A stretch of DNA of 64,000 nt from Cohnella endophytica (GCF_003628305.1 NZ_RBZM01000004.1:62001-126000); one strand, 5' to 3'. Shown: positions 18,121 to 27,663, counted from the stretch's first letter. Translations and numbers: made by a program. Notes: generated by a model not told the origin, from the sequence alone.

Positions 18121-19025
18121 ATATGGCGACGACGAATGCTCCCAATGCTCCGAAGAACGCGTTCCGTTCGGAAAAAAACTTGAACCATGTCAAAAATCGG
18201 TTTTTCACCGTTTTCGTTTGGGGAATATCCGCCATTATCGTATTGTTCATCTTGGCGCTATTGTTCCTGATTCTGGAAAAGGGACTACCGAGCTTGTCTT
18301 GGGGATTCATCATGGGATTGCCTAGCGAGATGGAGGAAGGGGGAGGCATCGGTCCGGCATTATTCAATTCCTTCTATATGCTGGTCATTTCCCTCCTTAT
18401 CTCCATTCCGCTAGGGATGGCCGCGGGTATTTATTTGGCCGAGTTCGCGCCCAACAACAAGCTGATCGGCTTTGTCAGGGTGTGCGTAGAGGGCCTGGCG
18501 TCCGTACCTTCGATCATCTTCGGCTTGTTCGGGATCGCGCTGTTCGTCGAGATGCTCGGAATCGGCTTAACGATTATCGGCGGCGCGGTTAGCTTGGCGT
18601 TCCTCAACCTTCCGGTTATGACGCGAGTCACGGAAGAGGCCATTCGCGCAGTACCGAAAGAATTGAAGCAAGCGTCCTTCGCGCTCGGAGCAACCCACTT
18701 GCAAACGATTCGGCGCGCGCTTATTCCTACCGCGATCAGCGGAATCGTGACGGGGATTTGCCTCGTAGCGGGTCGGGCATTCGGGGAAAGCGCGGTCATC
18801 ATTCTTACGGCAGGCGTCTCGACGTCCGGCGAGATGTGGGACTTCAACTTATTTTCCCCGGGGGCGACGCTTGCGGTTCATCTCTGGTACGTCCAGTCGG
18901 AAGCGATCGTGCCGGATGCGGTATCGATATCCGATAAGGCGGCAGCCGTTCTCGTGTTCGTGATTCTTATGTTCAACATTGTTTTCCGGATTCCGTTATG
19001 GATCAAGGATCGTAAAAATCGCTAG
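18117..19025 (+). CDS. pstA: Phosphate ABC transporter permease PstA
   Basis: A 302-aa permease with about six transmembrane segments; SVPSIIFGLFGIALFVEM and GATHLQTIRRALIPTAISG (EAA loop) identify PstA. It is translationally coupled to pstC. The operon ends here without pstB, so the module must borrow one of the PstB proteins at 22849-24402. Its stop overlaps the stop of the convergent LysR gene by four bases with no terminator between them. Confidence 0.92.
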   Translation: MNMATTNAPNAPKNAFRSEKNLNHVKNRFFTVFVWGISAIIVLFILALLFLILEKGLPSLSWGFIMGLPSEMEEGGGIGPALFNSFYMLVISLLISIPLGMAAGIYLAEFAPNNKLIGFVRVCVEGLASVPSIIFGLFGIALFVEMLGIGLTIIGGAVSLAFLNLPVMTRVTEEAIRAVPKELKQASFALGATHLQTIRRALIPTAISGIVTGICLVAGRAFGESAVIILTAGVSTSGEMWDFNLFSPGATLAVHLWYVQSEAIVPDAVSISDKAAAVLVFVILMFNIVFRIPLWIKDRKNR

Positions 19026-19915
19026 AAGATGGACCCGATGACCTGCCTGAGCAGAGCAGGATTCCAGAAGTTCATCCTCCAACATGCATATAGGCTCCAC
19101 TGCGAAGAATGACCCGGAAGCGTAAGGAAAGCTACCCGTCCCGCGGGATCGGGTAGCGCGCATTCCGGCAATACCGCAAGACCGCCCTGAGCATGGACGG
19201 CTCGGAATATCATCTCGACGGAATCGTATCTTGCATTCACCTTCAACTTCAATGCTAGCTGATCTCTCCATATTGCAACGAGTTCATGAACGGAATACTC
19301 CGTAAGATCATAGAAGGAATAAGAATACAGATCTTGAGGGACAAGCTCTATTTGCCGGGTCAATGGATGATCCGCTGGTACGATAAGCCGCAACGAAGAA
19401 GCGGTCAGCTTCTCGAACTGCAACCGCGAGGCGTCACGAGGCGGTTGCCCGCATAACACGAGGTCTAACCGGTCGGCTTGCAATCTGGAATAGAGCATTT
19501 CCTCCTCGTCCGTGGTCATCGAGACTTGGACATTCGGCAGCCCGTTAACGGCGGCGAACCAATCGCTTTCGGCAATCGATGCCATCGCGCAATCCGTGCA
19601 ACCGATTCGTAACATCGTTCTTTCGTTATCGCGCCATTCCGTTAATTTCGTTTCCGCTTCCGCATATAACGCGTTGATCTGCGAAGCGTAAGGAAGCAAC
19701 ATTTTGCCCGCCGCGGTCAAGAAGATTTTGCCCGCTCTCGGCTCGAACAGTTTTACCCCCCATTCCGTCTCCATCTTCTTCATATGAAAGCTGACTGTGG
19801 GTTGTTTCATCTCTAGCGCGTTAGCTACGGCGGTTACTTGTTTATAACGATCAATGAGACTTAGAATTCTCAATTTTAATAGACGGATGACGTATTCCTC
19901 GCTTTCGCTAAGCAT
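19022..19915 (-). CDS. LysR-family transcriptional regulator
   Basis: A 297-aa LysR regulator with an N-terminal winged HTH (about 15-75; VTAVANALEMKQPTVSFHMKKME) and a periplasmic-binding-like effector domain (about 90-290). It is divergent from the second pstS, with 155 bases between starts that also hold the Pho boxes, so it may regulate that operon or itself. Effector unknown. It points head-on at pstA and the two coding ends overlap, which is unusual and could let antisense transcription affect both. Confidence 0.9.
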   Translation of the reverse strand: MLSESEEYVIRLLKLRILSLIDRYKQVTAVANALEMKQPTVSFHMKKMETEWGVKLFEPRAGKIFLTAAGKMLLPYASQINALYAEAETKLTEWRDNERTMLRIGCTDCAMASIAESDWFAAVNGLPNVQVSMTTDEEEMLYSRLQADRLDLVLCGQPPRDASRLQFEKLTASSLRLIVPADHPLTRQIELVPQDLYSYSFYDLTEYSVHELVAIWRDQLALKLKVNARYDSVEMIFRAVHAQGGLAVLPECALPDPAGRVAFLTLPGHSSQWSLYACWRMNFWNPALLRQVIGSIF

Positions 19916-19967
19916 TATTAACTTTGTCTATAATATTAACACCCACATAGATGTAGTGTATGCATTT

Positions 19968-20021
19968 TTTTCACAGCGTTAACATACCGAAAACATTACA
20001 CGAACTCCCGCCTTCTACAAT
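19968..20021 (+). promoter_or_regulatory. PhoP-box promoter of the second pst operon
   Basis: TTTTCA (19968), TTAACA (19979), AAAACA (19990) and CGAACT (20001) are 11 bp apart, then 9 bp, then -10 TACAAT (20016-20021). The geometry is identical to the promoter at 14663. It lies in the region shared with the divergent LysR gene. Confidence 0.7.
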
Positions 20022-20070
20022 ATGAACTGTAAGCCAAATAACACGAGATTCGGAAGGGGTTCTACGAGTA

Positions 20071-20970
20071 ATGAGAAAAACGGTAATGTTGTTGATGGTT
20101 CTGACGTTGACGGTAGCCCTGGCCGCATGCGGCCAAAAAAATAATAGCAGTAACGGTGGTAACGCTAGTGAAGGCAGCAGCTTGTCAGGTTCGTTCCTAG
20201 CATCCGGTTCCTCGGCATTGCAACCTCTGGTCGATCAAGTATCGAAGAAATTCATGGACGCGAACTCCGGCGTATCCGTACAAGTACAAGCCGGCGGAAG
20301 CGGAACAGGATTGACTCAAGTATCGGAAGGCCAATCCCAGATCGGTAACTCCGACGTATTCGCCGAAGAGAAGCTGGATGCGGCTAAAGCTGCAGAGCTT
20401 GTCGATCACCAAGTCGCAGTCGTCGGCATGGCGGCAGTCGTTAATAAAGACATCACGATCGATAACCTGACGAAACAACAGTTGGTCGATATTTTCACCG
20501 GTAAAGTAACGAACTGGAAAGACGTAGGCGGCAACGATCAGAAGATCCAAATCATCAACCGTCCGTCGAGCTCCGGTACTCGCGCAACGTTCGAGAAATT
20601 CGCTCTGGGCCAGAAGTCGGAAGACCTGCAAGGCTCGATCCAAGAAGATTCCTCCGGTACGGTTAAGAAACTCGTAGGCGAAACTCCGGGAGCGATCGGT
20701 TACTTGGCGCTGTCTTACCTGGACGATTCCGTCAAAGCGGTTAAATACGAAGGCGTAGAAGCATCGGCTGATAATGTAGCGAACGGAACTTATCCGGTAT
20801 GGGCTTACGAGCACATGTATACGAAAGGCGAGCCGGATGCCGCAATTAAAGCATTCCTTGATTACATGATGAGCGACGAAGTGCAAAACGGCGACGTTGT
20901 AGAGCTTGGTTATATCCCTGCTAACAAAATGCAAGTTAAACGCGATGTGGACGGCAACATCACGAAATAA
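20071..20970 (+). CDS. pstS: Phosphate-binding lipoprotein PstS
   Basis: A 299-aa substrate-binding lipoprotein: signal peptide with lipobox LAAC (cysteine at about residue 20), an N/S-rich linker, then the PBP fold with ASGSSALQPLVDQVS, QAGGSGTGLTQV and NRPSSSGTRATF, the classical phosphate-contacting loops. It heads the complete operon pstS-pstC-pstA-pstB-pstB-phoU. An AAGGGG ribosome binding site precedes the ATG. The family match is better than for the first PstS. Confidence 0.94.
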   Translation: MRKTVMLLMVLTLTVALAACGQKNNSSNGGNASEGSSLSGSFLASGSSALQPLVDQVSKKFMDANSGVSVQVQAGGSGTGLTQVSEGQSQIGNSDVFAEEKLDAAKAAELVDHQVAVVGMAAVVNKDITIDNLTKQQLVDIFTGKVTNWKDVGGNDQKIQIINRPSSSGTRATFEKFALGQKSEDLQGSIQEDSSGTVKKLVGETPGAIGYLALSYLDDSVKAVKYEGVEASADNVANGTYPVWAYEHMYTKGEPDAAIKAFLDYMMSDEVQNGDVVELGYIPANKMQVKRDVDGNITK

Positions 20971-20991
20971 TCATTCAGTTCCATATCATAC

Positions 20992-21029
20992 GCCAATCAA
21001 GAGGCAGATCGTATTGCCTCTTGATTGGC
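20992..21029 (+). other. Hairpin between pstS and pstC (second operon)
   Basis: A perfect 15-bp stem (20992-21006 with 21015-21029) with an 8-base loop and no T-run is placed exactly as the hairpin after the first pstS, though the sequences are unrelated. Confidence 0.8.
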
Positions 21030-21048
21030 TGTGTAAAGGGAGAGATAC

Positions 21049-21951
21049 ATGGCTCAATCGCTAGAACGGCAAAAAGCGAAACCGCATATTGCGGAAGAGT
21101 GGGTAGGCAAAGTATATACCTTGCTCTGCATCGCTTTCCTTATAACCACAATCGTATCCATCGTATATTTTGTCGCTTCCAAAGGACTTAGCACTTTTTT
21201 CGTGAACCATGTGAGCTTGACCAACCTCGTTACGGGGCTCAAATGGTCTCCCGACGGCCAACCGCCTGTATTCGGCGCTTTGCCCTTTATTTTCGGTTCT
21301 TTTAGTACATCCATACTGGCCGCCGTTATTGCGGCTCCGCTTAGCTTCTGCGCGGCGGTATTCATGATCGAGATCGCTCCGAAGTTCGGACGTCGTTACC
21401 TGCAGCCGGTCATCGAGCTGTTGGCGGGCATCCCGTCCGTCGTGTACGGCTTCGTTGGCTTAAGCGTCATCGTTCCGTTCTTCCGCGACGTGTTCCCCGG
21501 ACAAGGAGTCGGGATCGCGGCGGGTGCGCTCGTCTTATCGGTTATGATTCTTCCCACGATAACTACGATTGCAACCGATGCGTTGGCTGCGTTGCCTAAG
21601 GGCCTTAAGGAAGGCTCTTACGCGCTAGGCTCGACGCGTTGGCAAACCATATATCGCATCGTGTTGCCTACGACCCTCCCCGCACTAATGACGGGGATCG
21701 TGTTAGGTATCGCGCGGGCATTCGGCGAAGCGCTCGCCGTACAGATGGTCATCGGCAACGCGCCTCACATTCCGCATTCGTTATTCGAATCGGCATCTAC
21801 GTTGACTAGCGCGATCACGCTCAGCATGGGCAATACCGCGATGGGTTCGGTCGCGAACAACGCGTTATGGTCCTTGGCCTTGATCTTGATGTTCATGACG
21901 TTCGTCTTCGTATTTATCGTGCGTTGGCTGGAAGGGAGGAAAAAGCTATGA
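21049..21951 (+). CDS. pstC: Phosphate ABC transporter permease PstC
   Basis: A 300-aa permease with about six transmembrane helices, GIPSVVYGFVGL, and EAA loop GSTRWQTIYRIVLPTTLPA. Its TGA overlaps the ATG of pstA. It belongs to the complete Pst operon. Its N-terminus is shorter than in the first PstC (cytosolic tail about 20 residues). Confidence 0.93.
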   Translation: MAQSLERQKAKPHIAEEWVGKVYTLLCIAFLITTIVSIVYFVASKGLSTFFVNHVSLTNLVTGLKWSPDGQPPVFGALPFIFGSFSTSILAAVIAAPLSFCAAVFMIEIAPKFGRRYLQPVIELLAGIPSVVYGFVGLSVIVPFFRDVFPGQGVGIAAGALVLSVMILPTITTIATDALAALPKGLKEGSYALGSTRWQTIYRIVLPTTLPALMTGIVLGIARAFGEALAVQMVIGNAPHIPHSLFESASTLTSAITLSMGNTAMGSVANNALWSLALILMFMTFVFVFIVRWLEGRKKL

Positions 21952-22835
21952 GCGCCAAAACGGCGGACAAAATCGCAACCGCGGTAATCGTCGGGGTTGC
22001 CGCTTTTATCGTTCTAGTGTTAGCCGGATTGCTTGGCTTCATTCTTTATCGCGGAGTCGGCCATATCAGCTTTCATTTCCTTACTTCCGCTCCCGAGACG
22101 ATTCGCAAAGGCGGCGGAATCGGTCCGCAGCTATTCAACTCGGTATTCCTGCTCGTTCTGACGATGATCATTACGATTCCGATCGGCTTGGGCGCCGGAA
22201 TCTACATGAGCGAATACGCGCCGGCTAACAAAATCACGAGCGGAATTCGGTTGATCGTCGAGGTACTGTCCTCGGTGCCGTCGATCGTCGTCGGTTTGTT
22301 CGGATTGCTGGTGATCGTTAACTTGTTCGGCTTCGGATTCTCGCTCTTCTCGGGCGCTCTGGCACTTACGGTATTTAACTTGCCGTTAATGGTCCGGATT
22401 ACGGAGCAAGGCCTTAAAGGCGTTCCTCGCGAACAGAAGGAAGCAAGCTTGGCGCTCGGATTGTCGAAATGGAAAACGATCACTTCCGTAATGCTGCCGA
22501 TTGCCATGCCGGTCATCCTGACGGGAACGATTCTCGCCGCAGGGCGCGTATTCGGAGAGGCGGCCGCCTTGCTCTTCACGGCGGGCATGAGCTCGCCGAG
22601 ACTCGACTTCACGAATTGGAATCCGCTAAGCCCGTTCTCGCCATTGAATCCGTTCCGGCCCGCGGAGACGCTCGCGGTTCACATCTGGAAAATCAATTCG
22701 GAAGGCTTGGCGCCGGATGCGGCACAAATCGCGGCCGGAGCTTCCGCTGTTCTCGTAATCACCGTTCTAGTGTTCAATTTCGCGGCAAGATGGCTCGGCC
22801 GTTACATGTATCGCAAATTCACGGCCATTAAATAA
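21948..22835 (+). CDS. pstA: Phosphate ABC transporter permease PstA
   Basis: A 295-aa permease starting at ATG 21948, which overlaps the pstC stop as ATGA and has GGGAGGA upstream; the open frame extends further up but without a plausible start. [18 protein letters not shown] and the EAA loop [19 protein letters not shown] identify PstA. It is followed after 13 bases by pstB with a perfect AAAGGAGGT. Confidence 0.92.
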   Translation: MSAKTADKIATAVIVGVAAFIVLVLAGLLGFILYRGVGHISFHFLTSAPETIRKGGGIGPQLFNSVFLLVLTMIITIPIGLGAGIYMSEYAPANKITSGIRLIVEVLSSVPSIVVGLFGLLVIVNLFGFGFSLFSGALALTVFNLPLMVRITEQGLKGVPREQKEASLALGLSKWKTITSVMLPIAMPVILTGTILAAGRVFGEAAALLFTAGMSSPRLDFTNWNPLSPFSPLNPFRPAETLAVHIWKINSEGLAPDAAQIAAGASAVLVITVLVFNFAARWLGRYMYRKFTAIK

Positions 22836-22848
22836 AGGAGGTAATCGC

Positions 22849-23607
22849 GTGCAGTCTATCGGATTGTCTGCCAAAGACTTGACCGTATCGTATGGCGATC
22901 ATGCCGCGGTTAAGCGCGTGTCGCTCGATTTCTCCGCCAAGCAGGTCACCGCGCTCATCGGACCGTCCGGTTGCGGAAAGTCGACGTTCCTTCGCAGCTT
23001 GAACCGAATGAACGACCTTATACCTAACTGTACGGTAACCGGAGAAATCTGGATCAGGGATCAGAACATCAATAGTCCGTCGACCGACGTCGTTTCGCTT
23101 CGTCAGAAGATCGGCATGGTGTGGCAACGCCCGAATCCTTTCCATAAATCGATTTACGAGAACATCGCTTTCGGTCCGCGTTATCACGGAACGAAAAACA
23201 AAAAGAAGCTGGACGAAATCGTCGAGCAATCGCTGAGAAAAGCCGCGCTCTGGGAAGAAACGAAGGACCGGCTGCATAACTCCGCGCTCGCGCTCTCCGG
23301 CGGTCAACAGCAACGTCTGTGCATCGCCCGATCGATCGCCGTCAAACCGGATATTATCCTCATGGATGAACCGGCTTCCGCGCTGGATCCCGTCTCCACT
23401 TCCAAGATCGAGGAATTGATCTCCGAGCTGAAGCAGGATTACTGCATCGTTATCGTGACGCATAACATGCATCAAGCGGCGCGCGTTTCGGAGAAAACGG
23501 CTTTTTTCCTCAATGGCGAAGTCGTGGAATACGACGATACCCCTAAGATTTTTACGAATCCCCAAAGACCTGAGACGAACGACTACATCACGGGGCGGTT
23601 CGGATAA
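22849..23607 (+). CDS. pstB: Phosphate ABC transporter ATPase PstB
   Basis: A 252-aa ATPase with Walker [10 protein letters not shown], signature LSGGQQQR, Walker [10 protein letters not shown] and switch histidine in THNMHQ. The start is GTG at 22849, set by AAAGGAGGT. One variation from the second copy is the Q-loop region MVWQRPNPF instead of MVFQQPNPF. Two tandem PstB genes also occur in Bacillus (pstBA/pstBB); here they can serve the two permease pairs in the window. Confidence 0.93.
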   Translation: MQSIGLSAKDLTVSYGDHAAVKRVSLDFSAKQVTALIGPSGCGKSTFLRSLNRMNDLIPNCTVTGEIWIRDQNINSPSTDVVSLRQKIGMVWQRPNPFHKSIYENIAFGPRYHGTKNKKKLDEIVEQSLRKAALWEETKDRLHNSALALSGGQQQRLCIARSIAVKPDIILMDEPASALDPVSTSKIEELISELKQDYCIVIVTHNMHQAARVSEKTAFFLNGEVVEYDDTPKIFTNPQRPETNDYITGRFG

Positions 23608-23646
23608 ATAGCATTATTTTCATCAGAACGAAAAGGAGAATTAGCC

Positions 23647-24402
23647 ATGAACTCCCTGATCGAAATCAATGATTTGGACTTATTCTACGGAGATTTCCAC
23701 GCCCTGAAGCATGTGAACTTGGAAATTCCGGAGAAAGCCATTACCGCGTTCATCGGACCGTCGGGCTGCGGTAAATCCACTTTGCTCCGCACGTTCAACC
23801 GAATGAACGACATGATCGCGGGCACAAGAATCGAAGGCAAGGTCGAAATCGCGGGCACCGATATTTATTCGAAGGAAGTCGACGTCGAAACGCTGCGCAA
23901 GCGCGTGGGCATGGTGTTCCAACAACCGAATCCGTTCCCGAAATCGATCTATGATAACGTTGCTTACGGCCCGAGGCTCCATGGCATTTCCGATCGCAAG
24001 AAACTGGACGAAATCGTCGAAACAAGCTTGCGTTCCGCCGCTCTCTGGAACGAAGTGAAGGACCATCTGAAGCGTTCCGCCTACAGCATATCCGGCGGTC
24101 AGCAGCAACGTCTGTGCATCGCCCGCGCATTGGCGGTCGAACCGGACATTCTGCTCATGGACGAAGCGACTTCGGCGCTCGATCCGATTTCCACGCTTAA
24201 AATCGAGGAGCTCGCGCAAGAACTGAAAGACCGCTATACCATCGTTATGGTCACGCACAACATGCATCAAGCGGCTCGCGTATCTCAACAGACCGTCTTC
24301 TTCCTAAACGGGGAAGTCGTGGAATATTCGGAGACGGAACAGCTGTTCTCCAATCCGACAGACCAGCGCACGGAAGATTACATTAGCGGACGGTTCGGTT
24401 GA
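23647..24402 (+). CDS. pstB: Phosphate ABC transporter ATPase PstB (second copy)
   Basis: A 251-aa ATPase with Walker [11 protein letters not shown]-loop [16 protein letters not shown], signature ISGGQQQR and Walker [14 protein letters not shown]. It is similar throughout to the preceding gene, so an old tandem duplication. AAGGAG lies before the ATG. It energises phosphate import by PstC/PstA; which PstB pairs with which permease cannot be told. Confidence 0.93.
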   Translation: MNSLIEINDLDLFYGDFHALKHVNLEIPEKAITAFIGPSGCGKSTLLRTFNRMNDMIAGTRIEGKVEIAGTDIYSKEVDVETLRKRVGMVFQQPNPFPKSIYDNVAYGPRLHGISDRKKLDEIVETSLRSAALWNEVKDHLKRSAYSISGGQQQRLCIARALAVEPDILLMDEATSALDPISTLKIEELAQELKDRYTIVMVTHNMHQAARVSQQTVFFLNGEVVEYSETEQLFSNPTDQRTEDYISGRFG

Positions 24403-24424
24403 TTCCGAAGGAGGATGGATAGGG

Positions 24425-25087
24425 ATGATGGTAAAACGCCTGGAGTTCGATCATGGGTTGGAAGAAATGACGAAAGTGCTCGTGGAAATGGGCAATCGAG
24501 TTGAACAAGCACTCATCGAGTCTATGGAAGCATTAAAGAACGGCGATGTGGCAACGGGCAAACGGATCGTGAAATCCGATACCGAGCTGAACCAGATGGA
24601 AGAGAAAATCAGCGAAATCGGAGCGAAGCTGATCGCGACGCAACAACCGGTCGCCAAAGACTTGCGTCGTATTCTGATCGCTTTCAAAATCTCGTCCGAT
24701 CTCGAACGCATGGGCGATTTGTCCGTCGATATCGCTAAGGTCGTCATCCGCTTGGACGGAGAAACGCTCATTAAACCGCTCATCGACCTGCCGAGAATGG
24801 CCGAGCTCGTTACGGTTATGATTAGTGAATCTCTTCAATCCTACGTGGATGAGAACGTCGATCTCGCGTACAAGAGCGCGAAGGACGACGATCAAGTCGA
24901 TGCGTTATATTCCCAGATCATCCGGGAATTGTTCTCCCTTATGGTCGAGAATCCGAAGACGGTCGGCCAAGCGATGTTGCTAAGCTTCGTAGGCCGCTAT
25001 ATCGAACGGATCGCGGATCACGCGACGAACATCGCGGAGAGCGTCGTGTATCTGATGACCGGCAAACGTCCGGATTTGAATCAATAA
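24425..25087 (+). CDS. phoU: Phosphate signalling protein PhoU
   Basis: A 220-aa all-helical protein made of two three-helix bundles, each with the family metal motif (ERMGDLSVDIAK near 95 and ERIADHATNIAE near 195). PhoU links Pst activity to the PhoR kinase in many bacteria. It is the last gene of the Pst operon, 22 bases after pstB, and is closed by a terminator. The start could be ATG 24425 or 24428. Confidence 0.93.
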   Translation: MMVKRLEFDHGLEEMTKVLVEMGNRVEQALIESMEALKNGDVATGKRIVKSDTELNQMEEKISEIGAKLIATQQPVAKDLRRILIAFKISSDLERMGDLSVDIAKVVIRLDGETLIKPLIDLPRMAELVTVMISESLQSYVDENVDLAYKSAKDDDQVDALYSQIIRELFSLMVENPKTVGQAMLLSFVGRYIERIADHATNIAESVVYLMTGKRPDLNQ

Positions 25088-25112
25088 ATCAATACAAGTG
25101 AACAATCGCGAG

Positions 25113-25143
25113 CCGCGTCTTCCCCGGAAGAACGCGGTTTTTG
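25113..25143 (+). terminator. Rho-independent terminator of the pst-phoU operon
   Basis: Stem CCGCGT/ACGCGG extended by TTCC/GGAA is followed by five T. Confidence 0.85.
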
Positions 25144-25148
25144 CCTAT

Positions 25149-25223
25149 TTTACACCCGGATAACCAAAGAAGGCGTAAACGATAACGTTATCGTGTTAAG
25201 TTAGCGTTAACGAGCACTATAAT
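25149..25223 (+). promoter_or_regulatory. Candidate Pho-regulated promoter with 16-bp palindrome
   Basis: TTTACA (25149), ATAACC (25160) and ATAACG (25182) fall on one 11-bp grid; TTAAGT (25196) and TTAACG (25207) form a second 11-bp pair. A perfect -10 TATAAT is at 25218-25223. Between them lies the perfect palindrome ACGATAACGTTATCGT (25179-25194), which could bind a second dimeric regulator. Confidence 0.5.
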
Positions 25224-25265
25224 ACCGGGCAATGGTCCGGAATCGTCGGTCGGAGGCATACGAGA

Positions 25266-27587
25266 ATGAACGAAGCCTACGGATGGTTAGACCCCAATCT
25301 TGCGACTCGATTGAAGAGCTTGGCAATCGATCCGCAGCGTTGCGGGTTATTCATTGTACGATGGGAAGGCGGGCAAGCCTTCGCGGAACTGAACGAGACG
25401 GGTTCCGTCAAAGCTTCTCTTCGAATTGCCCGGCTTATGCGTTTGGTAGCCTATCGATTCGCCAAGGTGTCGGATTCCGTAATCGGGTGGACGTTATACG
25501 AGGCGAACCTGATTATCATGGTTTCGCTGGAGGCGGTGGAGGCGCAACCCGGAGACGAAGGCGAAGCAGGCGAGGTCGCCGCCGGCAGAATGGCGTTCCT
25601 GCTTCGGGATTTGGCTGGACGAGCTTTTATGGATTACCCGTTGTCCCGGACCCTGGAGGCGGGAAGCAGCTTTCGTTGCGGATTCGGAAGGCTGACTGCG
25701 TCGGAGCAACGAAAATCCGAGAACAAATCGGAGAGCTCTCGTTCGTCCGCACGGACATGGGAAGAGGCTTTGCTGTTCGCTTACGAAGAGGCATGGAAAA
25801 GAATGTTCTTCGCGAATAGCCCGATGCTGCGCTTTCCGTTAACGGAACATGGCGCGGTTCCCGTCCAAACGGAGATCAAGGTACGCTACAAGCCGATCAT
25901 TTCCTTGCTTGACGGATCTCTTTACGGCTACGAAGCGATACCCGTAGAGCCTGATCGCGGCGGCGCATCGATCGATCTGAAAACTTTCTACGCTAACGCC
26001 GAACAGACGGGCAACCTGTTCGAATGCGATCGGCGGTTCCGCGAAGCCGCCATTCGCGGTTTTCCGTCGCGCCATGGGGACGTGAAGCTATTCTTGCCCG
26101 TTCCTGCCAAGATCATTTTCGATCCGAGGTTATATCCGGGGAGTACGCTTCGCAGAATCGAAGCGGCGAATTTGCGTCCCGAGCATGTCGTTCTTGTCCT
26201 GATCGGAGGGGAGGACGAGCCGAGCGCGACGATCAAAGCGGCGTTAGGACATTATCGTAACCAAGGCTTTCGAATCGCGTTGTCGGATCGGATACCGGAT
26301 TTGGCTTCTTTGCGGCGAATGAAAGAAATGCATCCCGATTACGCGCGAATGGACGTAAGATGGATCGGCGACGCAGGAATCGATTCGGTCGAAGAAAGCT
26401 TGCTGAAAGCGCTCATGAGTTTGAGCCGCAAGGAGCAGATCGTATTGATCGCCGACGGCCTCGATCGGGAAGGGCAGCTTCCCGCGCTCGTCGCCAGCGG
26501 CATGAATTACGCGCAGGGCGATTGGATCGGCGGCGGGCACGAGGAAGCAGCAGGATCTTCGCAACGCGTGCAGAGTACGATTCGCTCCCAAGTAAACATG
26601 CGGTATAAGGGAGCTTCGGGGACGGTATCGGAGTTGGCGATGCCCGTTAAGCTATTCGGTCGCGACACTCCGGTATCGGAAATTTCCCGTCACTTCGAGC
26701 TGCATAAGGAGGCGCAAGGTCTCGTCATCTCGGACGATGGCAAGCCCATCGGACTTCTGATGAAGGAAAAGCTGCATCAACTGTTGTCCGGCCAATTCGG
26801 ATTGCCGCTTTATTGGAATCGCGCGGTCGGCAAGATCATGGATTCCTATCCTATGATCGTCGACGAGTCGATCCCCGTCGATCAAGCTTCGCAGATGGCG
26901 ATGGGGCGAGAGCCGGACAAGCTGTACGACGCGGTTATTATTACCCGCGGCGGAGCGGTGTTGGGCATCGCCTCCATCCAATCGATGCTGGAATGGGTAA
27001 CGCAGACGCGTATGGCCGACGCCCAATGGGCGAACCCTCTGTCGGGGTTGCCCGGTAATGAACCGATTCGCCGCGAGTTGATTCGCAGGTTATCGGAGGG
27101 GAAAGAATTCGCGGTGTTATACGCGGATTTGGATCACTTCAAATGGTATAACGACCAGTACGGATTCCATAAAGGAGACGACGTGATTCGATTTACCGGC
27201 GAAACTCTCCTTGAAACCGTGAAGCTAAGAGCATCGGCCGATTGCTTCGTAGGCCACATAGGGGGCGATGATTTTATCGTCATTGCATCCGGGACGGACG
27301 TCGAGGCCATGTCACAGGATATCATCGGGCGATTCAAACGCGGCATAGGGGCATACACCGGCAATCATGAGGGGCCGGTTCTTGATCGCAAGGGGATGCC
27401 CGTGAACGAAGCATCGGGACTGTCGATGTCGTTATCGTTGCTTCTCTGCCAGTCGACCGAGGGCTGGACGCCCGAGAGCCTGTCGGAAAAGGCAGCTTCG
27501 CTGAAGAAAAAAGCAAAGCTGATTCCTGGCGATTCGCTCGTACAGGAACGGATAACCGATCATTCCCGCGATTTAACGGCCTATTAA
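25266..27587 (+). CDS. Degenerate EAL - CBS pair - GGDEF signalling protein
   Basis: A 773-aa cytosolic protein. Residues 1-190 are of unknown fold. About 205-432 align with an EAL phosphodiesterase domain that has lost its catalytic set: YGYEAI for EAL, LIGGED for ELTE, ALSDRIPD for DDFG, MDVRW for KID, and IADGLD for AEGVE. About 454-585 is a CBS pair, and 589-770 a GGDEF domain with a GGDDF signature (666-670) and no RxxD inhibitory site at the usual distance. It probably binds rather than cleaves c-di-GMP, or makes c-di-GMP under CBS ligand control; whether GGDDF is active is open. It is followed 55 bases later by an intact EAL protein. Confidence 0.88.
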   Translation: MNEAYGWLDPNLATRLKSLAIDPQRCGLFIVRWEGGQAFAELNETGSVKASLRIARLMRLVAYRFAKVSDSVIGWTLYEANLIIMVSLEAVEAQPGDEGEAGEVAAGRMAFLLRDLAGRAFMDYPLSRTLEAGSSFRCGFGRLTASEQRKSENKSESSRSSARTWEEALLFAYEEAWKRMFFANSPMLRFPLTEHGAVPVQTEIKVRYKPIISLLDGSLYGYEAIPVEPDRGGASIDLKTFYANAEQTGNLFECDRRFREAAIRGFPSRHGDVKLFLPVPAKIIFDPRLYPGSTLRRIEAANLRPEHVVLVLIGGEDEPSATIKAALGHYRNQGFRIALSDRIPDLASLRRMKEMHPDYARMDVRWIGDAGIDSVEESLLKALMSLSRKEQIVLIADGLDREGQLPALVASGMNYAQGDWIGGGHEEAAGSSQRVQSTIRSQVNMRYKGASGTVSELAMPVKLFGRDTPVSEISRHFELHKEAQGLVISDDGKPIGLLMKEKLHQLLSGQFGLPLYWNRAVGKIMDSYPMIVDESIPVDQASQMAMGREPDKLYDAVIITRGGAVLGIASIQSMLEWVTQTRMADAQWANPLSGLPGNEPIRRELIRRLSEGKEFAVLYADLDHFKWYNDQYGFHKGDDVIRFTGETLLETVKLRASADCFVGHIGGDDFIVIASGTDVEAMSQDIIGRFKRGIGAYTGNHEGPVLDRKGMPVNEASGLSMSLSLLLCQSTEGWTPESLSEKAASLKKKAKLIPGDSLVQERITDHSRDLTAY

Positions 27588-27626
27588 CAAAGATTGGGTC
27601 TCGACTTTACATTTCATTGGTAAATT
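27573..27626 (+). promoter_or_regulatory. Candidate PhoP-box promoter
   Basis: TTAACG (27573), TTAACA (27584), TGGGTC (27595, poor) and TTTACA (27606) are 11 bp apart, then 9 bp, then -10 TAAATT (27621-27626). The first boxes overlap the end of the upstream coding region. Confidence 0.6.
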
Positions 27627-27663
27627 AGGATTTACGGAACATATGCGGAAGATGGTGCTGAAT

